64,000 bases of DNA from Escallonia rubra (GCA_033065855.1 JAVXUO010001311.1:1116001-1180000), one strand, 5' to 3'; counted from the first letter of the stretch, positions 1 through 12,639 are shown. The notes: generated by a model not told the origin, from the letters alone. Numbers and translations are program-made.

Positions 1-407
1 CACATGCTTGTTTTTGCTTACAAGTAGAACTGAAACTTTGTAAGATATAGAATTCGAGAGAATTTTAGGATAAGAAAATCTTCACTTTGTGCTTTAAGCA
101 TTAAAAACTTCACAAGAATAAGAGAGAGATTCTCCTAGCTGGAAATCTTCTAGGATAAGAAAATGACAATTAAAGCATAAATAAATCTTCTCCCTCCTCC
201 AAAATACTGGAATCTCCATTGATGACCATCCTTATAGCTTCTACATCAAAAGAAAGAAACTATTTGACACTATCACCCATGGAGAAGAGGGGACAAGAAC
301 TGGTGATTGATGATCTTCTTGATGAGACCTCTCATTTGCTTCCATTCCATTGTTGTCCATCTCCCCTTGTTTCTACGTTTTCCTTTGTAAGCACCAAGCA
401 GTCTCGT
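1..407. other. Region downstream of the MAKR6-like gene, no gene seen
   Basis: No convincing coding region. The only ORF (219-419, plus) matches nothing I recognise. A short imperfect direct repeat (a stretch reading TAGGATAAGAAAAT near 66-80 and again near 150-165) is visible. Part of this stretch is probably the 3' UTR of the minus-strand gene that ends at about 408-412. Confidence 0.5.
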
Positions 408-1164
408 CTAGTTACCTGAAATAAGCGAGTTTTTGTGCAGAATCAGCATCTGAAATAAGCGTGGTTTGACATTGAGATGAACAAAAGTTTGAAGGAAAGT
501 TTAACATACCAATGGTTCTTTTGCAGTGGAGAACTGCCTCGTAAATTGAGCTGTCAGAATCACAAGACCTGCGCCAATTATCAGCAGAATATGCTACGCT
601 TGTCCTGGCAGATGTTGCAGGTGAATACTCCCAGTTCTTCACTTCCTCGGTTCCCGTATCGATGGCTCCAACTCTAGAACCAGACCTTTGACCTTGTAAT
701 CTTCGGCACAGAGGCCTAAGAAATTCTAAGTACTTCTGAAAGAGTTGCTTTGATAATCTTCGGCATCTTCTCAGTGATGAACATCGAATTCTACTAGATG
801 AATGCACTTTTTCTTGGGCAAGCGAAGAGATAGGTGAAGGGGGAACGGACTGTGAGGCATCGTATGCTTCCATTTCCAGTTGTTTCACGAAAAGAGGCAT
901 AAGAAAGCCGTTAGAAATCAGCTCATCAGCATGCACCAGAGTTAGAGGAGACTGCGACACTGGGAAATCAAAATTGAAGTCATGCGAAACTCTGAAGAAC
1001 CTCTTTGAAGCAGAGAGATTCGGGTCCATGTCGATGAAGGAAGCTTCATCAGACGCATCGAGGGAGGCCCTGAAGGAGTCATCTAGGCTTTCAAACGATG
1101 GCTTTAGGTTTACTAGCCAACTATAGGAAAAGCTTTCAATAGAGAGAGGTTGTGAAGTTTCCAT
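408..1164 (-). CDS. MAKR6: Probable membrane-associated kinase regulator 6 (MAKR6/BKI1-like)
   Basis: MAKR proteins are small plant proteins tethered to the plasma membrane by basic residues, where they bind or inhibit receptor kinases. The product resembles MAKR6: an N-terminal block SFSYSWLVNLKPS (residues 11-23), an acidic S/D/E-rich stretch (24-47), a basic segment with RRCRRLSK (132-139) that could act as membrane hook, and the C-terminal block SSIYEAVLHCKR (205-216). I start at the ATG at 1164 (METSQ...) and not the upstream in-frame ATG at 1194, because the family begins close to this block. A good donor, ATTG|GTATG, follows base 510; splicing to the acceptor before 415 gives 220 aa ending ...TIGN, to the acceptor before 449 gives 230 aa, and reading through gives 250 aa ending at 412. 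Family identity is firm; the last residues are not. Confidence 0.82.
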
Positions 1165-1289
1165 GGCTGCAACTCTATTGAAGAATATGCACAAAATGGT
1201 AGGAGAAAAGAACAGGCAAAGAGTTCAAATTATACAACAACACAAGGTGGGTGAATAGAGCAGGCTCTCCTTTCCTCAACTGCATCTCG

Positions 1290-1300
1290 TATATATATAA
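1290..1300 (-). promoter_or_regulatory. Probable TATA box of the MAKR6-like gene
   Basis: An alternating TATATATATAA-type tract lies about 125 bases upstream of the chosen ATG (1164) on the minus strand, a usual distance for a plant promoter with a 90-100 base 5' UTR. The SINE at 1446-1646 sits a further 150 bases upstream. Confidence 0.45.
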
Positions 1301-1445
1301 TGTGTGTGGTCACACACATCCATATTACCTTACTATCCTCTCCATGCAATCATACATGTGGTTGTGACTACAGAAAGAAAAAAAGCAAAAAATACAGGAG
1401 AAGAAAACAAAAACCTGAACCCCACAAGCCCTCATGCGTACTGTT

Positions 1446-1646
1446 TTTTTTTTGTTAGACCACTCGGTATCCGGACACCACATTGGGAGCCGACTAATCC
1501 GGGTTCGAGCTGGGCAGGACCACATGGACGGCAGAAGCTCTCCCTACCAAGTTTTAACGCAGCTGCATTCACAGGGCTCGAAGCCGAGACCTCTGGTTAA
1601 GCTAGAATAGCTCCTTTGCCAACTGACCTACGCGCTTGGTGGTCTT
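1446..1646 (-). mobile_element. tRNA-derived SINE with target-site duplication
   Basis: Read on the minus strand, the element starts at about 1646 and has a pol III box A-like motif TAGGTCAGTTGG (about 1622-1633) and, about 35 bases on, a box B-like motif GGCTTCGAGCCC (about 1574-1586). It ends in an A tract (T run at 1444-1453 on plus). The flanks repeat CATGCGTACTGTT (1433-1445) and CATGTGTACTGTT (1647-1659), a 13-bp duplication with one mismatch. The size of about 200 bp, tRNA-like head, A tail and duplication together define a SINE. The family name is not known to me. It lies in the promoter-proximal region of the MAKR6-like gene. Confidence 0.85.
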
Positions 1647-1659
1647 CATGTGTACTGTT

Positions 1660-3185
1660 GCATCTCTAGTTTACACTTAAATCTTCTTTTTATAGTTTAT
1701 GAATTTCCCAAAGAGGATTGTGACCCTTCACTGCTTTATGAAGTAAGCTGACTTATCACTCGCAGTAAAACAGTAGAACAAGTTTCCTGTTTAGGGTAAA
1801 GAAAAAATGTTCATGCACAGTTCATAAATCATTCATCAGAAATCCAGAATTGAGACAAAAATATGCCTTAAAAATTATGTACGGTTTTATGCTCAGTTTT
1901 CATTTAATTGGGGATTGGTGCTTACAACCTACGAGCTGCAGCACAGTCCAACCTGGACGATTACTGTCATTCTACCAGAATTCTGTGCAAGTGAGCTAGA
2001 GACATATTGCTGTAATCTTATTGCGAAGGATTCAATTGTACTAAGTCTAAGGATCTTGAGAGTGGCTAGCCATTCAGTACATTAACAACAAACCTTAGCA
2101 TGCTCGAAATAAAGAATGTAGGCAAAGGCTCCTGAGAGAAGTTAACATTGCGTCAGTGCAGACTTGTTTACTAAAGTATTTGCAGGCCTGTCTGCTTACC
2201 AACAATACAGAGGAATAAGATGCAAACTAAAGGGGAAAAAAATAGTAGAGTAAAATACAGCATGCAACCGACGACGTTTCACCAAATGAAGACTTCATTT
2301 CTAATTCACAGAAATTGGATGCAAAGTATTAAACGTAATCAATGTGTAGCAGAACTCATTCAACAAGATATATGATCGTCTACGGGATCATAACAACAAA
2401 AAGTGAGCTAGAATCACTTAAACAGATACCCATAAAATCTGAACAAGAACAAGAAATATCACACAAAATTCCTTGGTAAGGAAATTTCAGGCTTTTACAT
2501 CCACCAACAGTGTGAGTGGTGGCAAGTTCAACACTTTCACGGGCATTAATGCTTAAAAAGCTATTTCTTTCTCATCCAAGATCTAACCAACTGTAATGTA
2601 GAAACAATCTAAAGAAACAAATATAGCAGACATAGGTCCCCCATAGCTGTCGAAGAAGGAAATAGACATCAGGCAAGGTTCCTGGGGCAAATATTGGAAC
2701 TAGAGAGTGACTTGAAGCCAAATGGTCCCCCATAATGTCCCCTTCAAGGACAAAAGGACATTAAAAACTATCCAAACATTCATAATCCTATCAAACTCCA
2801 TACGAAATGTCTTCCTTTCTGTGAGAACTTAGTAACTTGTAAAAAAAAAAAACTGTTATCATAAAGGCAGATCTACGGCAAAGCAATCCCCAACAGGCAA
2901 ATTATCAGACAAGTAAAACGAGGTAGTTTATCGAATTAGGATTTACAGAGAGCAGTTAATTTGTTGCTGGACAGCGTCAATGGGGGGCATTGTTAGCAGT
3001 ACTAAGCATGTACAAATATGGTACCAAACATGCAGTCCAGTCACTCTTGGAGCCAAAGATTAAGAATCATCACAGGACAAGGACATATCTTCTAGAAGTA
3101 TTTGTCAACTCAAGATTTTTAATCTTAGCAGCAGGAGTACCAACAGATGCTAAACAATGCTACTAATTAATTCATGCCCAAGGCA
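1660..3185. other. Non-coding spacer
   Basis: AT-rich spacer between the SINE and the LINE fragment. I see no ORF with family similarity, no RNA gene and no clear repeat. Confidence 0.5.
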
Positions 3186-3199
3186 TTTTTAGTTATCAT

Positions 3200-3803
3200 T
3201 TTTTGTTGAAAAGCGGAGAAATTTTATTTAAAACATACTACTGAGTCACACAGCGTGGGGTGACTCTCCCACTTGAGTCAAAATACAGGTGGTTTGTTAA
3301 AAAGGACGGCGCTTGTTCCCATATCTGAAAGCCGGAGCGCTGATCCGCCGCCTGATTTGCCAAGAAGTCCGCACAAAAGTTCGTTTCCCAATACTTGTGG
3401 GAAACAGTTACCTGCCAAGGACGTTTAAGGAGTGCCCTGCAGTCCAACACCAAAGTTTCCATGAGGGGGGTGGGGGGTTTATCATTTGTTAGTAATTCAA
3501 CAACATATTTATCATAAATGTCTAGCTCAAAGTTACGGCATTGATGGTTCCATGCAAGTATGAGGCCGTCTCTCACCGCCCACCACTCGGCGGTGTGGCT
3601 ATCTGTGTAAAGTAGGCGCCGCAAACAGCCGACCACCCAATTTCCTTTATAGTCTCTAATGATAGCCGCCGCTCCCCCTAGTTGCTGGCTTTGATGAGCA
3701 CTACCGTCGGTATTGATTTTCAGCCAATGCGGAGGAGGAGGTGTCCAGCCTATTAAAGATTGAACACTGGTGTTGGCTTTCTGACTTTGGTTGGTGAAAA
3801 AAC
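3200..3803 (-). mobile_element. 5'-truncated LINE with RNase H domain
   Basis: The minus-strand ORF (3238-3852) carries the RNase H-like domain found at the C-terminus of plant LINE polyproteins: the start of the fold reads INTDGS and includes GGAAAIIRD, followed by AEWWAVRDGL and near the end CADFLANQAA. The D..E..D pattern of the RNase H active site is visible. Reverse transcriptase and endonuclease are missing. The 3' end on minus is TTTTCAACAAAAA at 3200. The flanks share TTTTTAGTTATCAT (3186-3199 and about 3809-3822, with extra Ts in the second copy), which is the target duplication. The first residues of the open frame (MFLEGFSFNHM...) come from flanking DNA. A dead copy. Confidence 0.85.
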
Positions 3804-3822
3804 ATTTTTTTTTAGTTATCAT

Positions 3823-4426
3823 GTGATTGAAGCTGAAGCCCTCCAGAAACAAGGATTAAACCCCCAGCAAAACCAGCAAAAGGAAAAAAAAAATATTAAT
3901 TAAACATGGACCACCCATACAACAACAAATAAACAAAAACATCTAATTTAAGCAGATTCTGCAAGCAACGCATTTACAAAGAAGATGTCGGCACTCAGCT
4001 ATGGGAGCAGTTTTCAGTGAGATGAAAGTAGTATTATCCACGCTAATGTTTGCTCCAAGAGACTTGTAATCCATTCCCCCAACAACCAGGAGGAATGGAA
4101 AGGGGGAGGGGGAAGCTACTGCCATTGCGTATCATATGCCCAAGTGACCTCCAATGGACCAAAAAATACGGAAAAAAAAAATTGAGAATTTTCAATGTCA
4201 TCTATGGACAACCAAAGTACCTACTTTATAGTGGTATCAAGCACCATGACTTGCAGAATAGATAGTAAGAGTAGACTAACCTTGGGAAGTTCTTTTTTTT
4301 CTTACTTTTCCCTTTTATAACAAATTAGCCTTGGGCAACACCTATATAATGACACTCTAGAATTTTACAAAGAAATGAAAGGAAGCTAAGATCTGTCTAA
4401 TTAAGTACAAATACAAAAGAGGAGAG
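3823..4426. other. Spacer and probable 3' UTR of the CPBP gene
   Basis: No coding region with family similarity. The last several hundred bases before 4427 are probably the 3' UTR of the minus-strand CPBP gene. Confidence 0.45.
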
Positions 4427-7400
4427 TTATTTCATAAGATCTAGGAATACAAAGGCATTCCAGAAGCTATGTAAAAGCATAGATGCCAACAGGTTCCTTG
4501 ATCTCGCAAAAACAGCACCCATCACCACCCCAAGGAATACAAGTGGTAGCATCCTCTGCATATTGAAATGTGCCAATGCGAAAGCTACTGAACTCACCAA
4601 AATTGAGCACCATACAGGCATGTACCTGGTTAAGGAAGGGAGAAGAAACCCACGGAAGACAATCTCTTCCCAAACCGGGGCACAAACTGAAACCACAATG
4701 GCATAGAGGGCCATTGCCACAGGATCCCGTGCAGCAATCGATTGCTCAACGCTAGACACAGTGACAGGTGTAGAAGGAAGCATGGGCAACAAGCTTAGGT
4801 TGACCTGTGAAAGCCTGTTGACCAGGGGAAACATGAGGCAGCCCAAGCATACATCAAACTGCCACTTCCCTTCAAGGCTAAATCTGAACCAGTCAGATGG
4901 AAGAGGACGGAATCTTGCGAGGCAACGATGGAGGATTGCAATCCCAGCAAGACCTTCAGCCACATCAGTCAAAAGGCTGTACAAAGCTTGCCCTCTGTAT
5001 GTCAGGAACTCCTTCCTGAAACCAGCAGTGTGTGCTAGGAAGGGAATTATCCAGGATCCTACCAACCAGAATGATGCAACCCAGAGGAGCATCACCTGAA
5101 ACAAATACATCGTATTTCTTGTTTAATACTTCTGGATTTATGCATTTAATTCATAAGCTTCAACCATGAGAATGATTACTTGAAAATTTTCTTTGGAGGT
5201 TAAAGTTCCAGCCAAGCGAAAAACATCAGGATGTTAACAAACCTTTCGTTGTACTTGTAAGATGTGTAATCTTCTTACAATTATCAAAGGAAAATACCAC
5301 AACTATGAGGATTCTATTCTATTTGTACATATGATTCGATCAAACAAAGCTTATTAAACCTAATTTACAACTTCTCTAGTATAAAAGCTAGCCATAACCA
5401 CCATCAGCTTGCAGCTGAAGTTAGCCGGTTACCACCAATACACTTACCATTAACTTTCCCTGCCATTTTAGTTTTGGCACCTGAAGGTACATTTTTAATC
5501 TATGGACTACATAATATGGTGATGATAACTCGGAACCAGTCCCAAACAGGATTAATTTGCACCTCAAGAATAGGGGAGTACTACTCTGGGACACTCGGTG
5601 CCAAGGCCGTGCAACCTTATCAGACCTAATCATAATGGGCAGTAAGAATCTCCACGTCAGTCGTTACAAACTGGTAAAGGCCAATCAAACATGGGGTCCT
5701 GTAATTTTATGTAAACCATCACCAGTTAACAAGCCTCCACTCGTCTTTTCCTGGCCTCCAACAAGGCGCCCAGTGTGACCTGGTTCGTGATTCGCTTCAG
5801 TACGTCGTACATGTATGGTTGGTTGGTTTGTGGGAGCACGGCGCGTGGGTGCATGCTTAGTTGGTTCAGTTATTGGGGCTGTGGTTCGCTGAGGATTGCT
5901 TCTTTGGTTCCCTTTGGCAGCATAAATACATGGTTGTATGAAATCATACACAGAAAACATATACATCACTTTGCTCGCCAAAAAAGGTGATGGGGAGAAG
6001 ATAGGGTCAACATATATCTACTAATGGTTATCTGATTTCTTCTTACAAAATTGAATAAATTTGCGGTTAGAACACCAGTATGCCGGAGTACCTTGTTTAG
6101 GGCCGCAACTACCAGTACACGAGATGCTAGGGGAGAAGGGAATTACGTAACTCTGAAGGCCTTCCTATGAGTGCTAAAATGCGGACACCTGTTGGTACCA
6201 CGGAGCACTATTTACCACTCTCTGTTATTCAAATCATTTGAGAAGAAGGGGCATTACTGTAATTACCCATGATCAGGATGCCATCCATTTACAAAACTCT
6301 CTCTCAACCTTATTCATTTGTAATTTGATTCTGGTATAACATTGGCCTCTTTCGGTTAAAGTTTTAGTATATTATAATGTGCTGTCCTTGTTATTTTGTT
6401 GCTCAGACATTGCCCTTTTTATAAGTATAAATAAATACAAACAAAAAACCGCTAGAGGAGGTAAACAAATGCACAAAGTACGCAAACTGACTAAAAAAAG
6501 TGCCCCAACGTCAGGTGTGGCATTTTTAGATTCTTCGTGGATGAGTTTTGTTTTGGGGTTGTGGTGTAGTTACTTAGTGTAGCCCAATTCTTGTGGACGA
6601 CTTTTGTGTGTGTGGCATTTTTAGATTCTTCGTGGATGAGTTTTGTTTTGGGGTTGTGGTGTAGTTAATTAGTGTAGCCCAATTCTTGTGGACGACTTTT
6701 TGTGTAATTCCTTTTGTGTTGTCTTTTGGTATACTCCTAGTGTACATGGGTTTACCCCCTCCTCCCGTGGTCTCTTCTGATATAGTAGTACCGTGGAAAA
6801 AAACAAAGGTCTGGCAATAACGCCAAAGTTACCATTTCTGAAGTGGACGAAGAGCACACAGATTTTAACTATCGACTAAGTGGAACTAGATCGGCATTCA
6901 AAGTGACGACTAGTAATTCCCAGCTCTGGCGAATAAATATGCAGCTCTGAAATGACAGAATGGAACAAGTATTTCAAGTTAAGCAGCATTTTTGTTGCAA
7001 TGAACTCCTTTTATGAAGGATGACTTGGCAAGACACAAGCAATATTTCATACATACAGTTTTCGTAGAAAGAAAATAAGTGATAGATGAAAAAATGCTTT
7101 ACCTGCAAGATGGTCTTTGCTGTCCATGGCACTGTCCAGGGTTCTGCCCTAAAAATTGTATCTGTAGCCTGAAACAATAAGATGCAAATAATTCAAGAAT
7201 CTGTATCACCTTCTAAAACATCTAGACCATTTGGCACTATATATACCTATATTTAACCAATTGATAATAGTGGAAGAGGAAAAAGCTTGTAAAAGTGGAA
7301 CGGCCCATTGGTTTAAAATGACACATGTTTCGTAACGCGCCTCCTATACATGGTTCGGATTGAGAGGAAATGAATGACGATGGGCTTGTCCTTCGTAGCA

Positions 7401-10400
7401 AATGAATAAGAGCAAAACGGGGATTACTCAACAGCTTCACCATACACTTTCACACGTTCTTATGCGACAATACCATTGCCAATGACTGAGTAGCCCCTTC
7501 AAAGAAGAGCACATTCATCTACTACTGTTGAAGCCTTAAACTATATAATCATTAACGAAAATCTTCTTCCGTAATCTCCAGAAGAAAGCTTCACTATCCT
7601 TAAAAATTGATGGATTCCCAGTGCGTATCCGAAGTCAAACATGTTTGATGTACAGTAACGGTTCAAATAAGATATCGCCACTAGATGATACCTCAAACTA
7701 CATGTATAAGCACACATAAGGCTGTTCTAGGCAAACTAATAGACTGACATGTCAAACACTTATCGTTAACACTCTGACGAGCAGGGAATCCACCAGTCCA
7801 CAGGCTGTTGTTTCGTGTCACTCTCGCAAAGGATCCACTGACCCGCAGGCCACTTGCTTCTTCCTCAAGGAGAAGGCACGCCCGCAGGTGTAGAAAGAAA
7901 GGACGCACCTCCCTTTAGAATCTAAGCTCTTAAATAATCCATTCACCTCCAATTAATGGTGATTACATTAGCAAGAAACCTAATCAGCTCAAAATTCCAA
8001 AATAGCCCGAAATTAATATTCTCCATCCAAATAGCCCTTAATAGCCCTAAATTAATAATCTCCATCCAAATAGCCCTAAATTACCAATTAATAATATTCT
8101 CCATCTGAAGTTTCCAATGACTCTTGCGCCCGCATCACTTGATCCTGTAATGCAATATATTAGAAGCTTTCTTTTCATAACATAAAATGGATGCCTCCTG
8201 ACTACTGTTGAGAAAGACACACCATATGCATATATCTTCAGTAGAGCCAACGAGCCTACCAAAGTACAGGGAGTATCGTCTGACGCTAGTTCATCTAAGC
8301 CCTCAATCTGAAGACACTGGACATGGCTCAATTATTCGGTACGGAATATATCCTTAATCTCCACACCAAGGTTCTGACAATTCCCTCAGCCTTGGGATGC
8401 CAACCGATGTGGCAACATTTTATTTCTCTTTTATTTTTTTATTTTTATTTTTGAGATTAGTAAGATTATGTGTCTATGCAAAAGGCAGTTTCGTTTGTGT
8501 TATGCGGTAGAATCCCATACTAACTTGTTTCAAGTATCTTGCACCTTGGTCTCCTAATCTCTCCTTCTCTAGTGAGCACAAGAGTTACAGAATGCAGGAA
8601 AAACATGAAGGACTAAGTCAAGTTCCATGACGTGTAAAGCGAGATACACATAATATATGAAGGCATGAATTCACTGATTGAAATTCTGCATGAGTATGCC
8701 AAATAATTAATAGAGTTAAATGCACCATGGACTATAATTTCACCATTACTAAGGTCCCCAACTTTGTGTCAATTGAGCCCTTATATCTCCATTGATCCAG
8801 TCTTTACCACACCATCTATTGTCCTCTAGGGATGAGTACAACTAAGAATATTTAGAGGGGACATTTCCAAGCCCCATTTGTCGTTCGTTAATTCATTTTC
8901 CAAAAACGGTTTAGAAGTAACAAAAAGGGGTGAAACAACTACTCTTAGCAATAAAAATTATTGTATTTTACAGTTCATTATTCTCACTTAAAAGTTTCTG
9001 GATAGCTTTAAGTTAAGATGGAACCTCTCTACAAACTAGCAGAGAAGAATCAAGCTAAGATTGCAGCTCACACCTGCTCATATTTGTTAAAAGTGCGCCT
9101 AGGGCAAAAAGCCTATCAAAGCCGACATGCATGCCCTTGCCTAGGGCTTGGTGAACCCCTTCAAAAGTAAGTGCACTTTGAGGGGCTTAGGCGCGGGACA
9201 CAAAGCCCTTATAAGGCGCGCTTTTTCCAGGTTAGTGCTTTTGATGACTGTACTTAATGATTCTTGTTGACTAAGTAGGAGCAGAATAGATTGACCATAG
9301 CAATCATAATCTTCTGGGCCTAGGGCTTATACTCAGAGTAGAGTTATGTTAGACACACTTTACTTGCCCAACTTACTCTACGTAGATATGAAGTAGCAAA
9401 AGTATACCTGGAAAAAGCATTTTGCAACTCTTTCTTACCACAAGTGAATTAACAACTACGGAAGTAAAGCAACCGGAATATCCAAACCTCTTTGCTACAC
9501 AGCTTATTTCTGGGTACATGACCAAACATATAAAGCCTGCATTAAGTCCTTCAGTGGAGCTTAATTGGCTATGTCGTACGAATATTCATTCGGTATCTAT
9601 AAGAAACTAGATTTGCTAAATGTAAGAAAAAGTTGCTAAGTTAGCAATGTGCTTCTTTTCCATTTCAATAGCTATATGATGGCCATCAATGCCTCCTTTT
9701 AGTTGTCCTCCCGGAACCCAGTATTTCCCCACACCTTGGATAAGAAAAATCATTCCCTGCCAGCATGCAGCACACCACCATGCCCACCTCCGCCATTAAC
9801 ATCACACATGAAGTTCTAATTGGTCACCCACAGGACCACATATAAGCTCGGTACTGCCACCGCCACCATGGTACTGCCACCGCCTTGATCGCCATCATCA
9901 TCATGGCCACATGATGATATTGTCATATCCATCATCATCACTTCATACCATCACATAGCACCAAAGGCCGTAATTTTACTCTTATTTGACAATTACAATT
10001 GATGCCTCATCTGGGTCTGTAGTAAGGGTATGCTCCATCAGTGGAAAGGGTTATAATTTGTCAGGCTGGGGATCCAATTTCATGTCTATCCAGTCATATG
10101 GCCCGTATCCTGTCCTGTACAACAGATTATTCAGCCTGCCAAATGAGCCAATTTTAACTCAAGCATTTAGGCATGCCAATGGAGAAGATAGCACATGGCA
10201 ATAAATGAGGCTTAAAAAGGTTCTGGGCGCTCATACAATACAATCACATCCGCTGGAAGTAAGTACCACTAAGTGAGATGTAAACCCAACCCCCCTCCCC
10301 CTCCCCCCCAAAGAAAAAGAGAAGATCTGACAATGACCAACTATCAAGAGATACACGGTTATTAAGCTTTCCACCAATAAATGAAAACATTTTACTTCCA

Positions 10401-12639
10401 AGAATGTCAGAATAAAGTTAATGAAAGAGTACCTTTTTTATGTTCGAGAGCAAGTCCCTCTTTGAAAGGCCTGATTGATCGATTTCAGGGTGCGGCCACT
10501 CTTCTGGCAATTTATCTTCTAAAGACTCAGAGTTGAGAAACTCTGACGAAGAGTTTTCAGGTCTAAAGCATGAAAATCGCCACTTCTACACAGATATGAA
10601 AGTAAATCAGAGTTGTAAAACAGCAAGACATCTTTGATGAAAGGGGAAATAGAGAAATACTTGTTCAAAAACAAAAGGAAGAATAGAGGGGAGTGTATTA
10701 AAGCAAATGAACTACTCTATTATCATGATTATGCTGTTTTCTAATAGGAATGGTACACCACTACTAAGACCCAAGATTCTAAGGGGATAACAAAGTCTCT
10801 AGTTCGGATTAATTGAGGAATGATATGACAATAATATCATTACTGATTGAAATAGCTGAAAAATAGCATTGCAGCCCATCGTGGCCTAAAAGCTTATTTC
10901 AATTGGCCCATCCATGTACATATGTCCATTTAATTTTCAAAACTTGCGTTGTCGGCTAGCCAAGGCAAAAGTGCACCTAATCAATATGGCATAAATACCG
11001 CTTTAAATTTAAGGGTTAATTACAAAACTGTCTCCTGAGGTTTACACGTTTTTGCACTTTGCCCCCTGTGTTTACAACTTTTGCAATACTGTCCCCCGAG
11101 GTTGACAAAACCATTGCAAACAGCTCCAAAATTGGACGTCCGTCCAATTTTGGGCGTTAAGTCCGCATGTGCACAGCACATGCCATTTTGGCATGGGCAA
11201 ATCGGTCAATTCCCTTACCAAAGCCCTCTGAAAACCCTAAACCCCATTACCCTCCTATCTCTCTCCTCTCTCTTCCTCTCCGCAGGCAGCAGGCCCTAAT
11301 CGGGCAGCGCCGCTCCCATCTCCGGCGTCCCCATTGCTGGCCACGTTCCTCACCGGCAATGAACTCCGGCGCCGCCTACATCGTACACCACAACACAACA
11401 TCCCCGTGACCACCGTGCTGTAGCCGAGATGCCGCTGCCACAGCCAAGTTGCCGTGCGATCGCTGTCGTCGGCCACCATTCAGTCTCTGGTGAGAAACTC
11501 AGGTCGGCAGCCCCATCGCTGGTCAACGCCTCTTCCAGATCACGGCAGCCCCATCACCGGCGAGCAACTACAGCTGCCCCTTCACCGAGACTCCGCAACC
11601 GCCGCACCGCAGCCAACGCGTCGCTACCACCACCGCACGGGACTTATCATCGGCCAGCCATAATTCCGGTCGCACCAGACGTGGACCACCACGGCGCCAC
11701 ACTGCAGTGTCACAGTACTATCGAAGATGAATCCGAAATGCAAATCTCACTACCGATCTCGACTCATTTGGGTTGCTGAGATGAGTGTCAAGATTATGCC
11801 ATCTTCAAGCCACCTGCTTGTCATCCAACCTTCTTTCTATATTCACCACCAGAAGCAAAACCATCCCCAGGAAATTCCGGCCATTGTTCGACTCCTACAC
11901 GTTAGAGATGTTGATTTCTATGGTTCTATAAGGGAGATCTGCGACGTTATTTACATGGAACACGAGCTTCTCGTTAAAGACATTGCTAGACAGTTGCGGA
12001 GAGGAAGAGAGAGAAGAGAGAGAGATGAACACAGTGGGGAAGATGGGGAAGGGGAAATTACCGATTTGCCCATGCAAAAACGGCATGTGCTGTGCACATG
12101 CAGACTTAATGCCCAAAATTGGACGGACGTCCAATTTTGGAATTGTTTGCAATGGTTTTGTCAACCTCAGGGGACAGTATTGCAAAAGTTGTAAACACAG
12201 GGGGCAAAGTGCAAAAACGTGTAAACCTCAAGAGACAGTTTTGTAATTAACCCTAAATTTAATCCAAACTAAGTCGTTAGTTTATTTTCCAACTTCTCCT
12301 CAGCGACATAAGGAGAACCCAATGTGGTCAAGTATACACTTGAGAGAGAAAAATCTACAAGTTTTGTCAAAGTTAGCAGCATAAAGTATTTTACAAGTCT
12401 CGCTACATAACAAATAGCAGCAAATTTGGAGTTACAAGTAAATTTGCATTGCAAACGTGATTAGGAGAAATGCAGAGAGCTCTTACATTATTGTAGGAGT
12501 GAAACGGCAAGTCGACGGAGCGTGTAGTTCGAATCCGATTGAGTTGAACTGACGGCGGTTTGCGTAATTTCAAAACCCTAACCCTAGGAAGGGGAACGAG
12601 GCGGTGAGGGAGCGCGTAGCAGCAAGGGGCGGCCGACAT
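4427..12639 (-). CDS. CPBP-family (CAAX protease-like) intramembrane metalloprotease, plastid-type, four exons
   Basis: Rebuilt exons on minus: 12639-12487, 10585-10433, 7168-7103, 5095-4427; all junctions are phase 0 with GT-AG sites, giving 346 aa. Exon 1 (51 aa, rich in R, S, L and P, no acidic residues before D43) looks like a plastid transit peptide. Exon 4 has several hydrophobic helices and the CPBP motifs: EE at 267-268 followed by FRGF (271-274), H300 in ALAHFN, and H333xxxN337 in LLHSFWN; these glutamates and histidines are the family's proposed metal-binding active site. The sequence is very like Arabidopsis At1g14270, a CPBP protein about the same length. The actual substrate is unknown; relatives in plastids include BCM1/2 and SCO4, so a role in thylakoid protein or chlorophyll homeostasis is only inference. 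Introns are large (2.0, 3.3 and 1.9 kb); intron 1 holds a Mutator-like element. Confidence 0.88.
6516..6705. repeat. Two-copy tandem repeat, 95-bp unit
   Basis: The block containing GGCATTTTTAGATTCTTCG recurs after exactly 95 bases (6516-6610 and 6611-6705) with only a few differences. It lies in intron 3 of the CPBP gene. The high identity means a recent duplication. Confidence 0.85.
9085..9245. repeat. Fragment of a repeat rich in GCGCCTA/AGGCGC
   Basis: A block with several copies of GCGCCTAGGGC, AGGCGCG and AAGGCGCGC resembles the ends of the element at 15535-16215. It is probably one end of the same kind of dispersed repeat, inside intron 2 of the CPBP gene. Class not determined. Confidence 0.4.
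11004..12262. mobile_element. Non-autonomous Mutator-like element (MULE) with long TIRs and 9-bp TSD
   Basis: The element spans 11013-12253 and starts GGGTTAATTACAAAACTGTC, with the exact complement at its right end. The inverted repeats extend over about 200 bases on each side (about 11013-11220 and 12050-12253). A perfect 9-bp duplication TAAATTTAA flanks it (11004-11012 and 12254-12262), the size expected for Mutator. Each TIR also contains a small palindrome centred on GGACGTCC or GGACGGACGTCC. The interior (11290-12050) is GC-richer with short ORFs but no transposase; it may hold captured host sequence (Pack-MULE), which I cannot identify. It sits in intron 1 of the CPBP gene. Confidence 0.9.

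Noticed and set aside
1446..1646. A tRNA gene
   Set aside because: Box A and B motifs are present, but no acceptor stem pairing, and the A tail and target duplication show a SINE.
11727..12194. ORF of 155 aa in the MULE
   Set aside because: It runs into the right TIR and resembles nothing known; likely chance, though the interior may be captured DNA.
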